Below the pieces are notes generated by a model, which saw only the letters and a program-made list of their open reading frames with translations, was not told the origin of the DNA and searched no databases. Position numbers and translations under genes: made by a program. Shown here piece after piece: positions 1 through 8,206 of a stretch of 64,000 nucleotides of DNA. Origin of the DNA: CAZHPA01 sp964533945. Lineage in GTDB: Bacteria; Bacillota; Clostridia; Lachnospirales; WRBF01. Every line of letters starts with the position of its first letter. The first letter of the stretch is position 1. The DNA is taken from positions 1 through 64,000 of the forward strand of contig CAZHPA010000007.1 of assembly GCA_964533945.1 (NCBI GenBank), given 5' to 3'.

Positions 1-193
1 AGTTATTATTTTTATTTTTTAATTCGATAACTATTTCAGCAAAGTAAAGGTCAACGGATTCGGCAAAGCCCGAAATAAAATGGGTGTATCCATTTTCAAT
101 GGCGAGCAAAACTTCTCCATAAAGCTCTGTCTTTACGTATTCGATTTTATCGTCCTTTAGCTGCCGATGACCGGTAACACAACAAGTCCTCAA
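1..193 (-). CDS. SLOG-domain (DUF1273/YpsA-like) protein, 3' part cut by window edge
   Basis: The gene starts at TTG 193-191 behind the ribosome binding site AAAGGGGG and runs off the left edge; 64 codons are visible. The translated start has a Rossmann-like first strand with CCVTGHR, followed by KIEYVKTEL, then NGYTHFISGFAESVD and LYFAEIV. This is the pattern of the SLOG/DUF1273 family (YpsA-like, related to nucleotide-binding LOG/DprA folds). In Firmicutes such genes are common in integrative and conjugative elements next to an XRE regulator, as here. The biochemical role in these elements is not established. The promoter lies in the shared region with the divergent regulator, so the two are probably co-regulated. 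The family call is from remembered motifs; the function is not known. Confidence 0.72.
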   Translation of the reverse strand, partial: MRTCCVTGHRQLKDDKIEYVKTELYGEVLLAIENGYTHFISGFAESVDLYFAEIVIELKNKNNN

Positions 194-244
194 CTGATAG
201 CCCCCTTTCAAGATAATTGATACTAACAATCCCTATATATGTAT

Positions 245-273
245 ATAATATATCTTATTAGGATTTATGTCAA
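245..273 (-). promoter_or_regulatory. Promoter of the SLOG gene
   Basis: On the minus strand there is a perfect -35 TTGACA (273-268), a 17-base spacer and a -10 TATTAT (250-245). The expected transcription start is near 238, leaving a leader of about 45 bases. The -35 box overlaps the centre of the palindrome at 263-280, so a protein bound there would block this promoter. Confidence 0.6.
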
Positions 274-291
274 CATAAATATATCTTGTTA
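247..291. promoter_or_regulatory. Operator-like palindrome flanked by direct repeats
   Basis: A perfect palindrome with 8-base arms, ATTTATGT-CA-ACATAAAT (263-280), sits between two copies of AATATATCTTRTTA (247-260 and 278-291). The copies start 31 bases apart, about three helical turns. The array covers both promoter boxes of the SLOG gene and lies upstream of the XRE gene. It is a plausible binding site for the XRE regulator; the binding itself is inferred. Confidence 0.5.
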
Positions 292-317
292 ATCCATATA
301 ATTTTAACCTCATATAC

Positions 318-323
318 TATAAT
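318..323 (+). promoter_or_regulatory. -10 box for the XRE regulator gene
   Basis: A perfect TATAAT lies 24 bases before the start codon. No convincing -35 is seen at 16-18 bases (CATATA at 295-300), so the promoter may be weak or activator-dependent. The second direct repeat of the operator ends 26 bases upstream. Confidence 0.35.
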
Positions 324-347
324 TATCTAAAAAAGGTGGTGTATAAG

Positions 348-662
348 ATGGACGAGGACTTTTTTGCAACAAGATTGGCACAGCTACGAACACAAAAAGG
401 TTGTTCGGCAAGAAATATGAGTTTAGACATTGGGCAAAGCGAAAGCTACATCAACAAAATTGAAAATAAAAGGACTAACGCTTCAATTCCCGTCTTTTTC
501 TATATTTGCGATTATTTAGGTATTACTCCCAAAGATTTTTTTGATGTAGGAAACGATAACCCCGAACAGTTAAGCGAGCTGATAGAGGACTTGAAAAAAC
601 TCGATACAAAAGCCTTATCGCACATCTCCGGCATTGTTAAAGAGATGATAAATAAAAAATGA
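348..662 (+). CDS. XRE-family helix-turn-helix transcriptional regulator
   Basis: A 104-residue DNA-binding protein. The start is ATG 348, placed 8-9 bases after AAAAGGTGG; an upstream in-frame GTG at 336 lies inside that ribosome binding site and is unlikely. Residues 5-65 form an HTH_3 domain: LAQLRTQKGCSARNMSLDIG, then QSESYINKIENKR in the recognition helix and a third helix FFYICDYLGITPKDFF. The last 35 residues are a short helical tail. Such repressors typically control mobile-element genes, and here the protein is divergent from a SLOG gene with an operator-like palindrome between them, so autoregulation is likely but inferred. A long-stem terminator follows. Confidence 0.85.
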   Translation: MDEDFFATRLAQLRTQKGCSARNMSLDIGQSESYINKIENKRTNASIPVFFYICDYLGITPKDFFDVGNDNPEQLSELIEDLKKLDTKALSHISGIVKEMINKK

Positions 663-681
663 AAAGGGCAGAAAAAAAGAT

Positions 682-740
682 GGCGGTCAATCCTTAAACA
701 CAATATTTTAATCGTGAAAAGGATAAGACCGCCGTTTTAA
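682..740 (+). terminator. Probable terminator after the XRE gene
   Basis: GGCGGTC-A-ATCCTT (682-695) pairs with AAGGAT-A-AGACCGCC (719-733) across a 23-base loop and is followed by GTTTTAA. It lies between convergent genes (XRE, plus; mobC remnant, minus) and may serve both. Confidence 0.5.
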
Positions 741-741
741 G

Positions 742-1076
742 TTAGATTTCTGCAAGTTTTTTCATTATGCCTTCGGCTTTTTCCCAAAGCCTGTCGTAGT
801 GAGCTTGCAAATCTCCTATATCTGCATCATAGATGTTGCCTGTTTCATTGGCGTTTAGCAATCTGATTGAGGTTGTTTGTAGCGTTTCGTAGTAAAGCAA
901 CCAATATCTTTTGCGTTCGACAAGTCAACACGAATAACATAGCCGTCTATTGCCATTTTCAGCAAATAAGCTCTCATATTCTGAATACCTGCAAGCTTCA
1001 TTTTTTCCTCAAGGAGTCTTGGTTCTTGTTCAAAAACTCTAAAAAATATAGGTACATCACGGTTGTGTTTAGGCAT
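742..1076 (-). pseudogene. Broken MobC-like plasmid mobilization (relaxosome) gene
   Basis: The start is ATG 1076-1074, eight bases after a perfect AGGAGG (minus strand). The first 50 or so residues read as a ribbon-helix-helix mobilization protein of the kind found in ICEs and mobilizable plasmids: RDVPIFFRVFEQEP, then LAGIQNMRAYLLKMAIDGYV. After VDLSNAKDI the frame is lost. The family-like continuation VALLRNATNNLNQIAK is in the next frame, which hits a stop. The end NETGNIYDAD, then LQAHYDRLWEKAEGIMKKL, is in the third frame and ends with TAA at 744-742. Two frameshifts therefore inactivate the gene. Intact relatives bind oriT with the relaxase. No relaxase gene is visible, so the element is no longer mobile by itself. 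Confidence 0.7.
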
Positions 1077-1191
1077 AAAAATCACCTCCTTTTGGTTAGT
1101 TTTTTTGCTGTGCTGGTATAAAAACCATTACCACATAAAAAACGCTGTCTACAAGCGATATAAACGCTTATAACAGCATATTGGAGAGGTG

Positions 1192-1480
1192 TTATAGGCT
1201 TACCTCTAAGTCTTTGGTTTTTTCAGTTTTGTCTATAGCTCTGATGCTTTCGGTATTTTGCTTCAAGCCGTCCAGTATAGATAGTTTGCTTTTTTGTACT
1301 TACTCTATCCTGTTTGGCGGCCACTTCGGGTTTTTCTTGTGCTGATTGTTCATCATTGCCTTTATCTATATTCAACTCGGCATCTAAAAAGAAAAGACGG
1401 TCTGATTTCTCCTTCAGCTCCTGCTCAAAAGGGAAAGGCTTTTCCAGCTCTTGCTTGGCGTTTTCGATCTGCTTTGGAGA
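1192..1480 (-). pseudogene. Remnant of a conjugative-element helicase/methylase C-terminus
   Basis: On the minus strand, from about 1480, an open frame reads QIENAKQELEKPFPFEQEL, then KEKSDRLFFLDAELNID. This resembles the extreme C-terminus of the very large SNF2-helicase/adenine-methylase proteins carried by Clostridial ICEs. An A-run near 1286 probably marks a frameshift. In the other frame the tail continues as SILDGLKQNTESIRAIDK and ends at TAA 1194-1192, which looks more like the expected end. No start or upstream domains remain: a stop is met just beyond 1490. The family assignment is from memory of tail motifs and is only moderately sure. With the mobC remnant it indicates a decayed integrative element. 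Confidence 0.45.
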
Positions 1481-1484
1481 TATT

Positions 1485-1692
1485 GTAGGAATTATAAAAG
1501 ATTAGTATTCAATAAAGATTGGGGAAATGTGGCTACTGAAACATTAAATTTGATTATTGGCATCGTTAGTATAGGAAAAACGTGTGTTGTTTCACGTTCA
1601 TTACTAATGATAGATTTGACTATAATGTTATATGCTAAATTTTGGGTTAATGGTATATTTGAGGGTGTAACATTATTTAGTTGACACCCTGA
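1485..1692. other. Junction region without a recognisable gene
   Basis: The plus strand has an open stretch (about 1502-1683) coding for a hydrophobic segment containing NLIIGIVSIGKTCVVSRSLL, with no good ribosome binding site. It could be a gene fragment left by the decay of the element, but I do not recognise it. Nothing else stands out here. Confidence 0.3.
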
Positions 1693-1788
1693 AAAGAAAA
1701 ATATAAATTGCTTGAAGTTATTGCAAGGGATTTGGGCGCAAATGTTATATACAACGATAAAAATAAAAGCATAACTATTTACAAATAG
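1693..1788 (+). pseudogene. Fragment resembling the end of a copper-amine-oxidase-N-like domain
   Basis: The frame opens after a stop at 1690-1692 and encodes about 31 residues ending at TAG 1786-1788. The stretch KLLEVIARDLGANVIYNDKN followed by SITIYK matches the last strand-helix-strand of the PF07833-type 'copper amine oxidase N-terminal' repeat, which is common in secreted Clostridial proteins. There is no start codon or ribosome binding site, so it is a leftover 3' end of a larger gene that was cut away at the junction. Confidence 0.4.
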
Positions 1789-1814
1789 AATTTTAATTTA
1801 GGCTTAATTAGAGG

Positions 1815-1860
1815 CTTAATGAAGCTAATTCCAGAGAAGCTTCATTAAGTTTTTAATTTT
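1815..1860 (+). terminator. Strong rho-independent terminator
   Basis: A perfect 12-bp stem CTTAATGAAGCT (1815-1826) / AGCTTCATTAAG (1838-1849) with an 11-base loop is followed by TTTTTAATTTT. It insulates the Hsp70 operon from the decayed element. Confidence 0.85.
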
Positions 1861-1871
1861 GCCAAAAACTA

Positions 1872-1911
1872 TTAACTTAAATTGGAATTTATGGTATAAT
1901 TAATTTAGGGG
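1872..1911 (+). promoter_or_regulatory. Promoter and ribosome binding site of the Hsp70 operon
   Basis: TTAACT (1872-1877), 17 bases, then an extended -10 TGGTATAAT with TATAAT at 1895-1900. Transcription should begin near 1907, which coincides with the AGGGG ribosome binding site (1907-1911), so the mRNA would have almost no 5' leader. No CIRCE inverted repeat (the HrcA site usual for heat-shock operons) is visible, so the operon is probably not under HrcA control. Confidence 0.55.
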
Positions 1912-1921
1912 TTGAAGAAAT

Positions 1922-4651
1922 ATGTTTGTTGAAAATTTGCATAAACTAGAAAAACTTTTCGAATCTAAAAAAAGCATAAATTCAGCATTGGCATTATGCT
2001 TTTGCTATTATGCCGCTTTTAAGCTTTCTGGCAATGATTACTTTATTAAAAAAGCACTAATTATTTCAAAAAGCGAATTACGTCATTCTATCAGCCTTTG
2101 TTTGGCAACGGCTTTTTTTGATATTATACTTTTAAATACCGACAAAGCAAAAAGCGCAATAAATAAATTAAATCAATATAAAAATTATTTTAAAGAAAAC
2201 GAACCTATTATTTATGGCTGCATTTTATTTTTGCAGTCTTTAAATGATATTGTAAGAAAAAAGAACGCTTCAGCTGTTAAATTTAAAAAACAACTTGAAA
2301 AATTTTCAGAAGAACAAAGCCACTATATATTTCCATTAATGCTTGGCGTACTATCTCAAAATTTAGAAAACTATGAGGAAGCAGGAATAAATTTTTCAAC
2401 AAGTTACAACAGAGGTTGCAGAAGCACAATTTTATTTTTATGCCTTAATGATTTTTTTGATGAAATAAATAATGCAGAAAGCTACACTTCTATATTTATG
2501 GCATTTTTAAATTGGGGCTTGCGCCATAGCATTGATTTGTCTTCAGTAATTAAAAAATTCGAGCGGCAGTTACTAAAACCATATTTTTACGATAACGGGC
2601 TTTTGCAAAGAATATATAAAATATATAAGTTTGAATCCATATTAAAAGAAATATGTGAAAATTCAATATCTAGCAAAGATTATTCAGAAAATGCAAATGC
2701 ATATTATAAGCAGGCAGAGCTTAAGCAAATAGAGCTGCCAGAACTTTCGCAATATATAATTAAATGTGCATATAAAAGCAGCAACTCAAACGTAAGCCGC
2801 TATTCTATGATTAATTTTTTTAATAGCAGTGGAAATGCACTTTCAGATTTAAACTTAAAGCTTTTTGTATATCATGTGTTGTTAACAAATAAAAAGCTTT
2901 TAAGTATTGCCGAATCTAAAAAGAGTGAAATAATACAGTTCGGAGTTTATGCGCTTGAAAACAATTTAAGTGGACGCTATTACAACAGCTTATATAAATT
3001 TTTATTAGATTGCATAAATTCAGAAATTTCTGAACTAAAATCATTAAAATCTATAGAAAGCAAGATAATTGATAAGCTTAAAGAAGACTTATTTTCGTTT
3101 GATGTTTCAGCATTAAATGATAGAATAACCCATATTTGGGTTATGGAAAAAGAAAGAAACGAAGTTTCCTATTACGATTTAAAAGGTGGGCATGCAAAAG
3201 TTAAAGCTTCAAGCGAATTTTTTTCATATATTTGCTTCGATGGCGTTAAAAAGGAAATAGTAGATGAAAAGTTAAGAATTATTAAGCTTGTAGAAAATGC
3301 AGATATGGCATTATATATGAACTTTTTTAAAAAAGGCTACACAGACACTTTACTTTTAATTGCAATTTCAAAAATCCTTCTTTCTCAAGAAGAAATACCA
3401 TACGAAATGCTTAGTGTTTTAAACTATGCTTTTTCTTTAAAAGGAATTTCAAACTCTTTTAAATCTCAAGTTTCAGCAGCAATAGGGGGAACTTTATATT
3501 TAAACGCAGAATTTGAAAGAGCTGCTAAATATTATTCTAACGTTGATGAAAGTTTGGTAAGCAACCGGCATATTCAACAAATGCTTTCCGTTTTTGTTAA
3601 AACAAATAAATTTGAAAACGCCGCAGATTTAATTGCTAAAAAAGCCGACAGCATTCCAGAACAAGCTTTATTTTCCGCAGTTAAACAAGTTTTAAAGCAC
3701 GAGCATTTACGCCTTAACGTAGTTAACGCTTGCTATAGTTTGCTTTTAAAGCTTTTTTATGATAAGGCACTACTTAATGCTGTTTTAAAGTATTACAAGG
3801 GTCCTTTATCAAATTTAATTGAATTAAGTGGAAAGCTTTCTAAAGTTTTTGGAACCAAAGAAGCTAAAACTGAAGCACTTGTTGCAAATACAGAAATAAT
3901 GCTGCTTGATGAAGTAATACTTAAGAATAGCATTGTAATGCGTAAATTTAACGTTGGCGTTCAGTCGGTTTTTTGCAAAGTGTTTGCAAATAATCCTAAA
4001 AATGAGTTAATTGGGTTATTTACATATTATTGTATTTATGAAATAATAATAAATAACGTTAAACCCGAATATGAAACTATAGATATTTTAGAGCAAATGT
4101 ATTTTAAATTTGGCGACAAGCTTATTGCATATGCGCTATCAACAGTATATGTTGGCAAAAATGTTATGACCTTAAAATCACAGCAAATTTTAGAACAAAC
4201 TATATCATATATAGAAGAAGACGGCTTCATTCTTGAAACGTTTAAAGACTTAAACCTAAACAGCCCGTATATAGAAAAAAAGCAGCCGTTTGTATATCGT
4301 TGCCAGCCAAACAAAGATGTTTATTTACATTATAGATTCGATAACGAACAGCGGTTTAGCTGCAAAAAAATGATATATTTTAGATTTGGCTTGTATTTGG
4401 CAAATGTTACTCATTTTTACGGCGAAAAGCTTAATTACTATTTCAGCGAAGAAATGCAAAACGGTAGCATAGTTACAAAAGAACAAACCGTTTTTAACGA
4501 TAGGTTAATTTTAAAAGAAAATGCAAAAGAAAAATACTTTGAAATTAATAATGCCTTAATTTATGAGCACAAGTTTAAATACGAGCAGGTAGAGGAAATA
4601 ATAACAAATGTTTTAAAGGATTTAAAAACTATTAGAGGAATAAGATTTTAA
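1922..4651 (+). CDS. Large helical-repeat protein opening the Hsp70 operon (DUF5717-like)
   Basis: A 909-residue protein with no signal peptide, membrane segment or nucleotide-binding motif. Most of it (about residues 1-770) consists of amphipathic helix pairs resembling degenerate TPR repeats, for example LGVLSQNLENYEEAGINFS near 142-160 and GTLYLNAEFERAAKYYS near 522-540. The C-terminal part (about 790-905) is a separate beta-rich domain with VYLHYRFDNEQRF, then GLYLANVTHFYGEKLNYYFS. That tail reminds me of the Clostridial DUF5717 group, which I cannot verify here. It starts with ATG ten bases after AGGGG and ends one base before the ribosome binding site of the first Hsp70 gene. A scaffold or co-chaperone role for the downstream Hsp70s is inference from position and repeat architecture. 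Confidence 0.6.
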   Translation: MFVENLHKLEKLFESKKSINSALALCFCYYAAFKLSGNDYFIKKALIISKSELRHSISLCLATAFFDIILLNTDKAKSAINKLNQYKNYFKENEPIIYGCILFLQSLNDIVRKKNASAVKFKKQLEKFSEEQSHYIFPLMLGVLSQNLENYEEAGINFSTSYNRGCRSTILFLCLNDFFDEINNAESYTSIFMAFLNWGLRHSIDLSSVIKKFERQLLKPYFYDNGLLQRIYKIYKFESILKEICENSISSKDYSENANAYYKQAELKQIELPELSQYIIKCAYKSSNSNVSRYSMINFFNSSGNALSDLNLKLFVYHVLLTNKKLLSIAESKKSEIIQFGVYALENNLSGRYYNSLYKFLLDCINSEISELKSLKSIESKIIDKLKEDLFSFDVSALNDRITHIWVMEKERNEVSYYDLKGGHAKVKASSEFFSYICFDGVKKEIVDEKLRIIKLVENADMALYMNFFKKGYTDTLLLIAISKILLSQEEIPYEMLSVLNYAFSLKGISNSFKSQVSAAIGGTLYLNAEFERAAKYYSNVDESLVSNRHIQQMLSVFVKTNKFENAADLIAKKADSIPEQALFSAVKQVLKHEHLRLNVVNACYSLLLKLFYDKALLNAVLKYYKGPLSNLIELSGKLSKVFGTKEAKTEALVANTEIMLLDEVILKNSIVMRKFNVGVQSVFCKVFANNPKNELIGLFTYYCIYEIIINNVKPEYETIDILEQMYFKFGDKLIAYALSTVYVGKNVMTLKSQQILEQTISYIEEDGFILETFKDLNLNSPYIEKKQPFVYRCQPNKDVYLHYRFDNEQRFSCKKMIYFRFGLYLANVTHFYGEKLNYYFSEEMQNGSIVTKEQTVFNDRLILKENAKEKYFEINNALIYEHKFKYEQVEEIITNVLKDLKTIRGIRF

Positions 4652-4669
4652 GGAGGAAGATTGAACATT

Positions 4670-6343
4670 ATGGGAACATTAGGGCTTGAACTTGAAAAAG
4701 GGCTTTTTTTAGGAATTGATTTTGGAACAACAAATTCGGTTGTAAGTGTATACAACTTTTCAGATGGAGAAGCGCAAACTATTCCAATAGACGGAAGCAA
4801 TATTTTTCCAACGGCTATTCAATTCGAAACAGACCCAGAAGATGAAAATAAACTATCAAGAATTTTTGGCATACAAGCAAAAGAAGCGGCTATAATTTAT
4901 CCGCAAAGTACAATTTTATCAATTAAACGTCATTTTGGAAGTGACGAGAAAATAAAAATTGAAGTTGATGATAAAGAGTTTTTTTTCACTCCCGAACAGA
5001 TAGCAGGGGAAATTTTAGGATATTTAAAGCAAAAAGCAGACGATTATGCACAAGAAGAACTAAATATAGCAGGTGAATTTTCTGGATGCGTTATAACAGT
5101 TCCGGCAAACTCAACCGACAAGCAAAAGAAAGCAACAAAAGAAGCAGCCATTCTTGCAGGTTTTGATGAAGACAGTGTATTTTTAAGGCTTGAACCGGCA
5201 GCAGCAGCAATTAGCTATGCAATTAACGAAACCCAAAACAAAAAAGTTCTTGTATATGATTTTGGCGGCGGAACGTTTGATGCTTGTATATTAGAAGTTA
5301 AAATTGAAGAAGCAGGCGAACCTTCCATATCAATTTTAAGCACATACGGCGACAACGATTTGGGCGGCAATGATGTTGATAAAATTATTATGGATATGAT
5401 TTATGAAGAATTTAAAAAACTAACTAACAACGAAATAGATTTATTTAATGAGGAAATAGACGACGGCGTTTCAAAGCGTCAGAAAAAAGTTGCTTTAGTT
5501 AGATTGCAACAAGTTGCAAACCAAGCAAAAGAACGTCTTTCTCAAGCTAAAAGCACAAAAATTGTCCTTGCGCCATTAATTCAAGAGCCAAGAATTGTTA
5601 ATATAAATATGGAAATTACAAGAGAAGAATTTTACGCACATAGAAGAATTAATCAGCTTAACGACAAACCCGAAATATTTGAAAAATTTAAAGGCAAGAA
5701 TTTAAATGATATTTTAGAAATTACATTAAGCTGTATTAATAGCTGTATGGAAGCTGCATTGCTTAAAGAAGGCGATATAGACGAAATATTTTTGGTTGGC
5801 GGCAGTTCCTCGATAGCTTTAGCTTCGGAGCTTATAGCTAAAAAATTTGGCAAAACTCCTTTTAAATCAAAAATTAGCCCAGCGTTAAGCATTTCTCAGG
5901 GGGCGGCATATTATTGCAATATGGTTATGATGCCAACTGTTAAAGGACCTATTGTTCATGAAAAAACAATTCATCCGTTAGGGCTTGAAATTGCAGGAAG
6001 AAGATTTTTAGAAATTGTTAAACAAGGTATTGAAATTCCTAAAAACGGGCTTGTTGTTGAAGCGCCAGAGCTTTTAACAACAAACTTCGATAATGTGTCG
6101 AGTATGGCAATTGTTGTTTATGAAAGCACAAGCCCCAAAAAAGATGCTGCACTTGTTAATCAGGGCGGTATGAAGCGCTTGGCAGGAACATCTTTAAGAG
6201 GAATTCCGCAAGGGCCAAGAGGGCAAGAAAAAGTTAAAGTAATTTTTAACATATCTCAAGACAATATGCTTAAAGTAACAGCAAAAAGCATGAGCTCGGA
6301 CGGAGTTGTTACAGAACTTTCCGTTGATGAATTATACGACTAA
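4670..6343 (+). CDS. Hsp70/DnaK-like chaperone without helical lid (Hsp70-1)
   Basis: A cytoplasmic ATP-dependent chaperone of 557 residues. The ATPase domain has all three key motifs: phosphate-1 GIDFGTTNS (15-23), phosphate-2 VYDFGGGTFDA (D197 to D204) and the adenosine loop FLVGGSSS near 375. The C-terminal substrate-binding part is a short beta domain ending NISQDNMLKVTAKS, and the chain stops there, so the alpha-helical lid and the EEVD-like tail of DnaK (about 610-640 residues) are missing. The start is ambiguous: AGGAGG (4651-4656) is 13 bases from ATG 4670 but only 4 from an in-frame TTG at 4661. It is the second gene of the operon. Housekeeping DnaK is unlikely given the missing lid and the absence of grpE, dnaJ and hrcA. 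Confidence 0.9.
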   Translation: MGTLGLELEKGLFLGIDFGTTNSVVSVYNFSDGEAQTIPIDGSNIFPTAIQFETDPEDENKLSRIFGIQAKEAAIIYPQSTILSIKRHFGSDEKIKIEVDDKEFFFTPEQIAGEILGYLKQKADDYAQEELNIAGEFSGCVITVPANSTDKQKKATKEAAILAGFDEDSVFLRLEPAAAAISYAINETQNKKVLVYDFGGGTFDACILEVKIEEAGEPSISILSTYGDNDLGGNDVDKIIMDMIYEEFKKLTNNEIDLFNEEIDDGVSKRQKKVALVRLQQVANQAKERLSQAKSTKIVLAPLIQEPRIVNINMEITREEFYAHRRINQLNDKPEIFEKFKGKNLNDILEITLSCINSCMEAALLKEGDIDEIFLVGGSSSIALASELIAKKFGKTPFKSKISPALSISQGAAYYCNMVMMPTVKGPIVHEKTIHPLGLEIAGRRFLEIVKQGIEIPKNGLVVEAPELLTTNFDNVSSMAIVVYESTSPKKDAALVNQGGMKRLAGTSLRGIPQGPRGQEKVKVIFNISQDNMLKVTAKSMSSDGVVTELSVDELYD

Positions 6344-6385
6344 AATATATAGTTAGAGTTTATAAAAAAGGCGAGGTTTACAAAA

Positions 6386-8206
6386 ATGTCGAACAAAACA
6401 ATTAAACCCGACTACTGCAAGCGGCTTAAAAAAAGTCAAGCCGCTGCACTGTCTATAATAGAAGAACTGACGCAAGAAATAACGCATAATATTTTTGCCG
6501 TTATAACAAACGCCGTCTCGAACGACATTTTTTTAGCAAGCGAAAACGCCTGTCTAAGCTATTATGACGAAAATATATACAGCTACTACAGAAAAATTAT
6601 AGATTGCTATAAAGCAGCGGCATTGTTATATAGCGAATATAGAAGCGTTGTTAAAACACCTAAAATTAAAAAAATATTAGATGGTACATACAGCGTTTTG
6701 TGTTCGCAAATAAATCAGCATGACGACTACAACAAAAACCATTTAAAAAACCCTATTGCAACAGAAAAAAGAGTTGTAATAGGAAATAGCATTAGCTTAT
6801 TTGTTAGGAATTTTAATAAAGTTAAGCCTTCAGATGAAACTTTAAGCGGAATTGGTAAAGTTTTGTTCGTAAATGATTTTGGATATAAAAGTGTAATTGA
6901 TTTTGTAAATAACATTATTTCATATATAGAAGAAGAGTGTTTTGCTTGCATATACGATTTTTATTGCGAAGCATTTGAAAGTTGCTTTAAAAATTTAAAT
7001 GATATTGATAGGCGAGTTGAAACAAACAATTGCCTAGAGCTTTTAAAAAAAGAACATGAAATTCTTTCATCAATTATTATAGTTCAAATTAACGCTTTAG
7101 AACAAGAACTTGAAAAAGCACTTTATTCAGAAAAAGACTTTGTTGAAAGATTAATTGCAATTTTGCAGGCAGGCTATCAACATTTATCTAAAGAAGTTAA
7201 TGAAATTACAGAAAATTTAAAAGTAACAAAACCAATGCAATTAAAAACCTTTGAAGATTTCGCCCAAAATTTAAGTGAACAATTTAAAAAGCGTAAAATT
7301 ATATCAACGGAATCATTCGAGAAGTCATTTGCAAAATATAACTCCGCAATCGACTTTTTCAAAGATGAGCTTTCTAACTTTGCAACCGAAATAATAGAAA
7401 AAGAAATTTATGAACATTCATTTTACAAAAGTGTATACGAGCTTCAAAAACAAGTTTCAGAGCAAGCCTATATGGCAGATGAAATAACTGAAGCTTTTTC
7501 TGAAATTAATGAATATTTCAACGAAAATAAACAAGCGCTTGAATCTAACGAAATAATTAAAGGTATTACCGAAACAATTAGCATTAAAACTGAAAATATG
7601 CTTGAAAATAAAGCTTTATTTTTGGAAAACTGCAATGGCATAATTAAAAATTATAAATCAGAAAAAAATAATATTTCTGAAGACGACAGTTTAAAATGCA
7701 AAGAAGCTGCTTTTGAAAATTGGAAGCATGAAATAGTTAATAACTGTAATGAAAATATCGACTTTAAGAAAAATATTATAGAAAACAATGAAATACTTGA
7801 ACAATATTTAAAAAAGCTTGAAAAAACACAAACACACTATGAAAATTCGCTTAAAAAGCTAATTTTAGAACTTAAAAAAGAAAGTATATTATTTGAAATT
7901 AGCACATTTGAAGAAATTATAAACTATTCTGTAACACGTCTTGTGCAATCTGAAGATGAAAATATAAAAGACTATGCCGACTGGATTTTTGACGTTATGC
8001 AAAATATTGAAACAATACTTAAAAAAAATAATATAGATTTAATTAGACCAAAACCGCACGAACCTTTTAACGGAAAAGAGCATGAAGTTATTATGGCTGA
8101 AAAAAACCCCGAATTTTTAAAAGGCGAAATTATTAAAGTTTTAAATAGTGGATACAAGCAAAAAGATGTTGTTATTATTCGGGCTAATGTTATTGCGGCA
8201 AGATGA
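6386..8206 (+). CDS. Coiled-coil protein of the Hsp70 operon, family not recognised
   Basis: A 606-residue, highly charged, Lys/Glu-rich soluble protein without signal peptide or membrane span. Helical throughout, with probable coiled coils around residues 220-300 (LKKEHEILSSIIIVQINALE) and 470-545 (ILEQYLKKLEKTQTHYENSL). The C-terminus (about 560-606) looks like a small separate domain. The ribosome binding site is GGCGAGG, 43 bases after the first Hsp70 gene. I recognise no family. Lying between Hsp70 genes, it may be a client-specific partner or nucleotide-exchange-like helper, but no GrpE signature is seen. Its 3' end is duplicated downstream as a non-coding copy. Confidence 0.75.
   Translation: MSNKTIKPDYCKRLKKSQAAALSIIEELTQEITHNIFAVITNAVSNDIFLASENACLSYYDENIYSYYRKIIDCYKAAALLYSEYRSVVKTPKIKKILDGTYSVLCSQINQHDDYNKNHLKNPIATEKRVVIGNSISLFVRNFNKVKPSDETLSGIGKVLFVNDFGYKSVIDFVNNIISYIEEECFACIYDFYCEAFESCFKNLNDIDRRVETNNCLELLKKEHEILSSIIIVQINALEQELEKALYSEKDFVERLIAILQAGYQHLSKEVNEITENLKVTKPMQLKTFEDFAQNLSEQFKKRKIISTESFEKSFAKYNSAIDFFKDELSNFATEIIEKEIYEHSFYKSVYELQKQVSEQAYMADEITEAFSEINEYFNENKQALESNEIIKGITETISIKTENMLENKALFLENCNGIIKNYKSEKNNISEDDSLKCKEAAFENWKHEIVNNCNENIDFKKNIIENNEILEQYLKKLEKTQTHYENSLKKLILELKKESILFEISTFEEIINYSVTRLVQSEDENIKDYADWIFDVMQNIETILKKNNIDLIRPKPHEPFNGKEHEVIMAEKNPEFLKGEIIKVLNSGYKQKDVVIIRANVIAAR

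Noticed and set aside
867..1121. Plus-strand frame over the mobC remnant
   Set aside because: The minus strand has a perfect ribosome binding site and clear family similarity; the plus frame has neither.
1294..1505. Two plus-strand frames opposite the helicase remnant
   Set aside because: Antisense to recognisable sequence and without ribosome binding sites.
1861..1921. CIRCE (HrcA) heat-shock operator before the Hsp70 operon
   Set aside because: No TTAGCACTC-N9-GAGTGCTAA or a near match is present between the terminator and the start codon.
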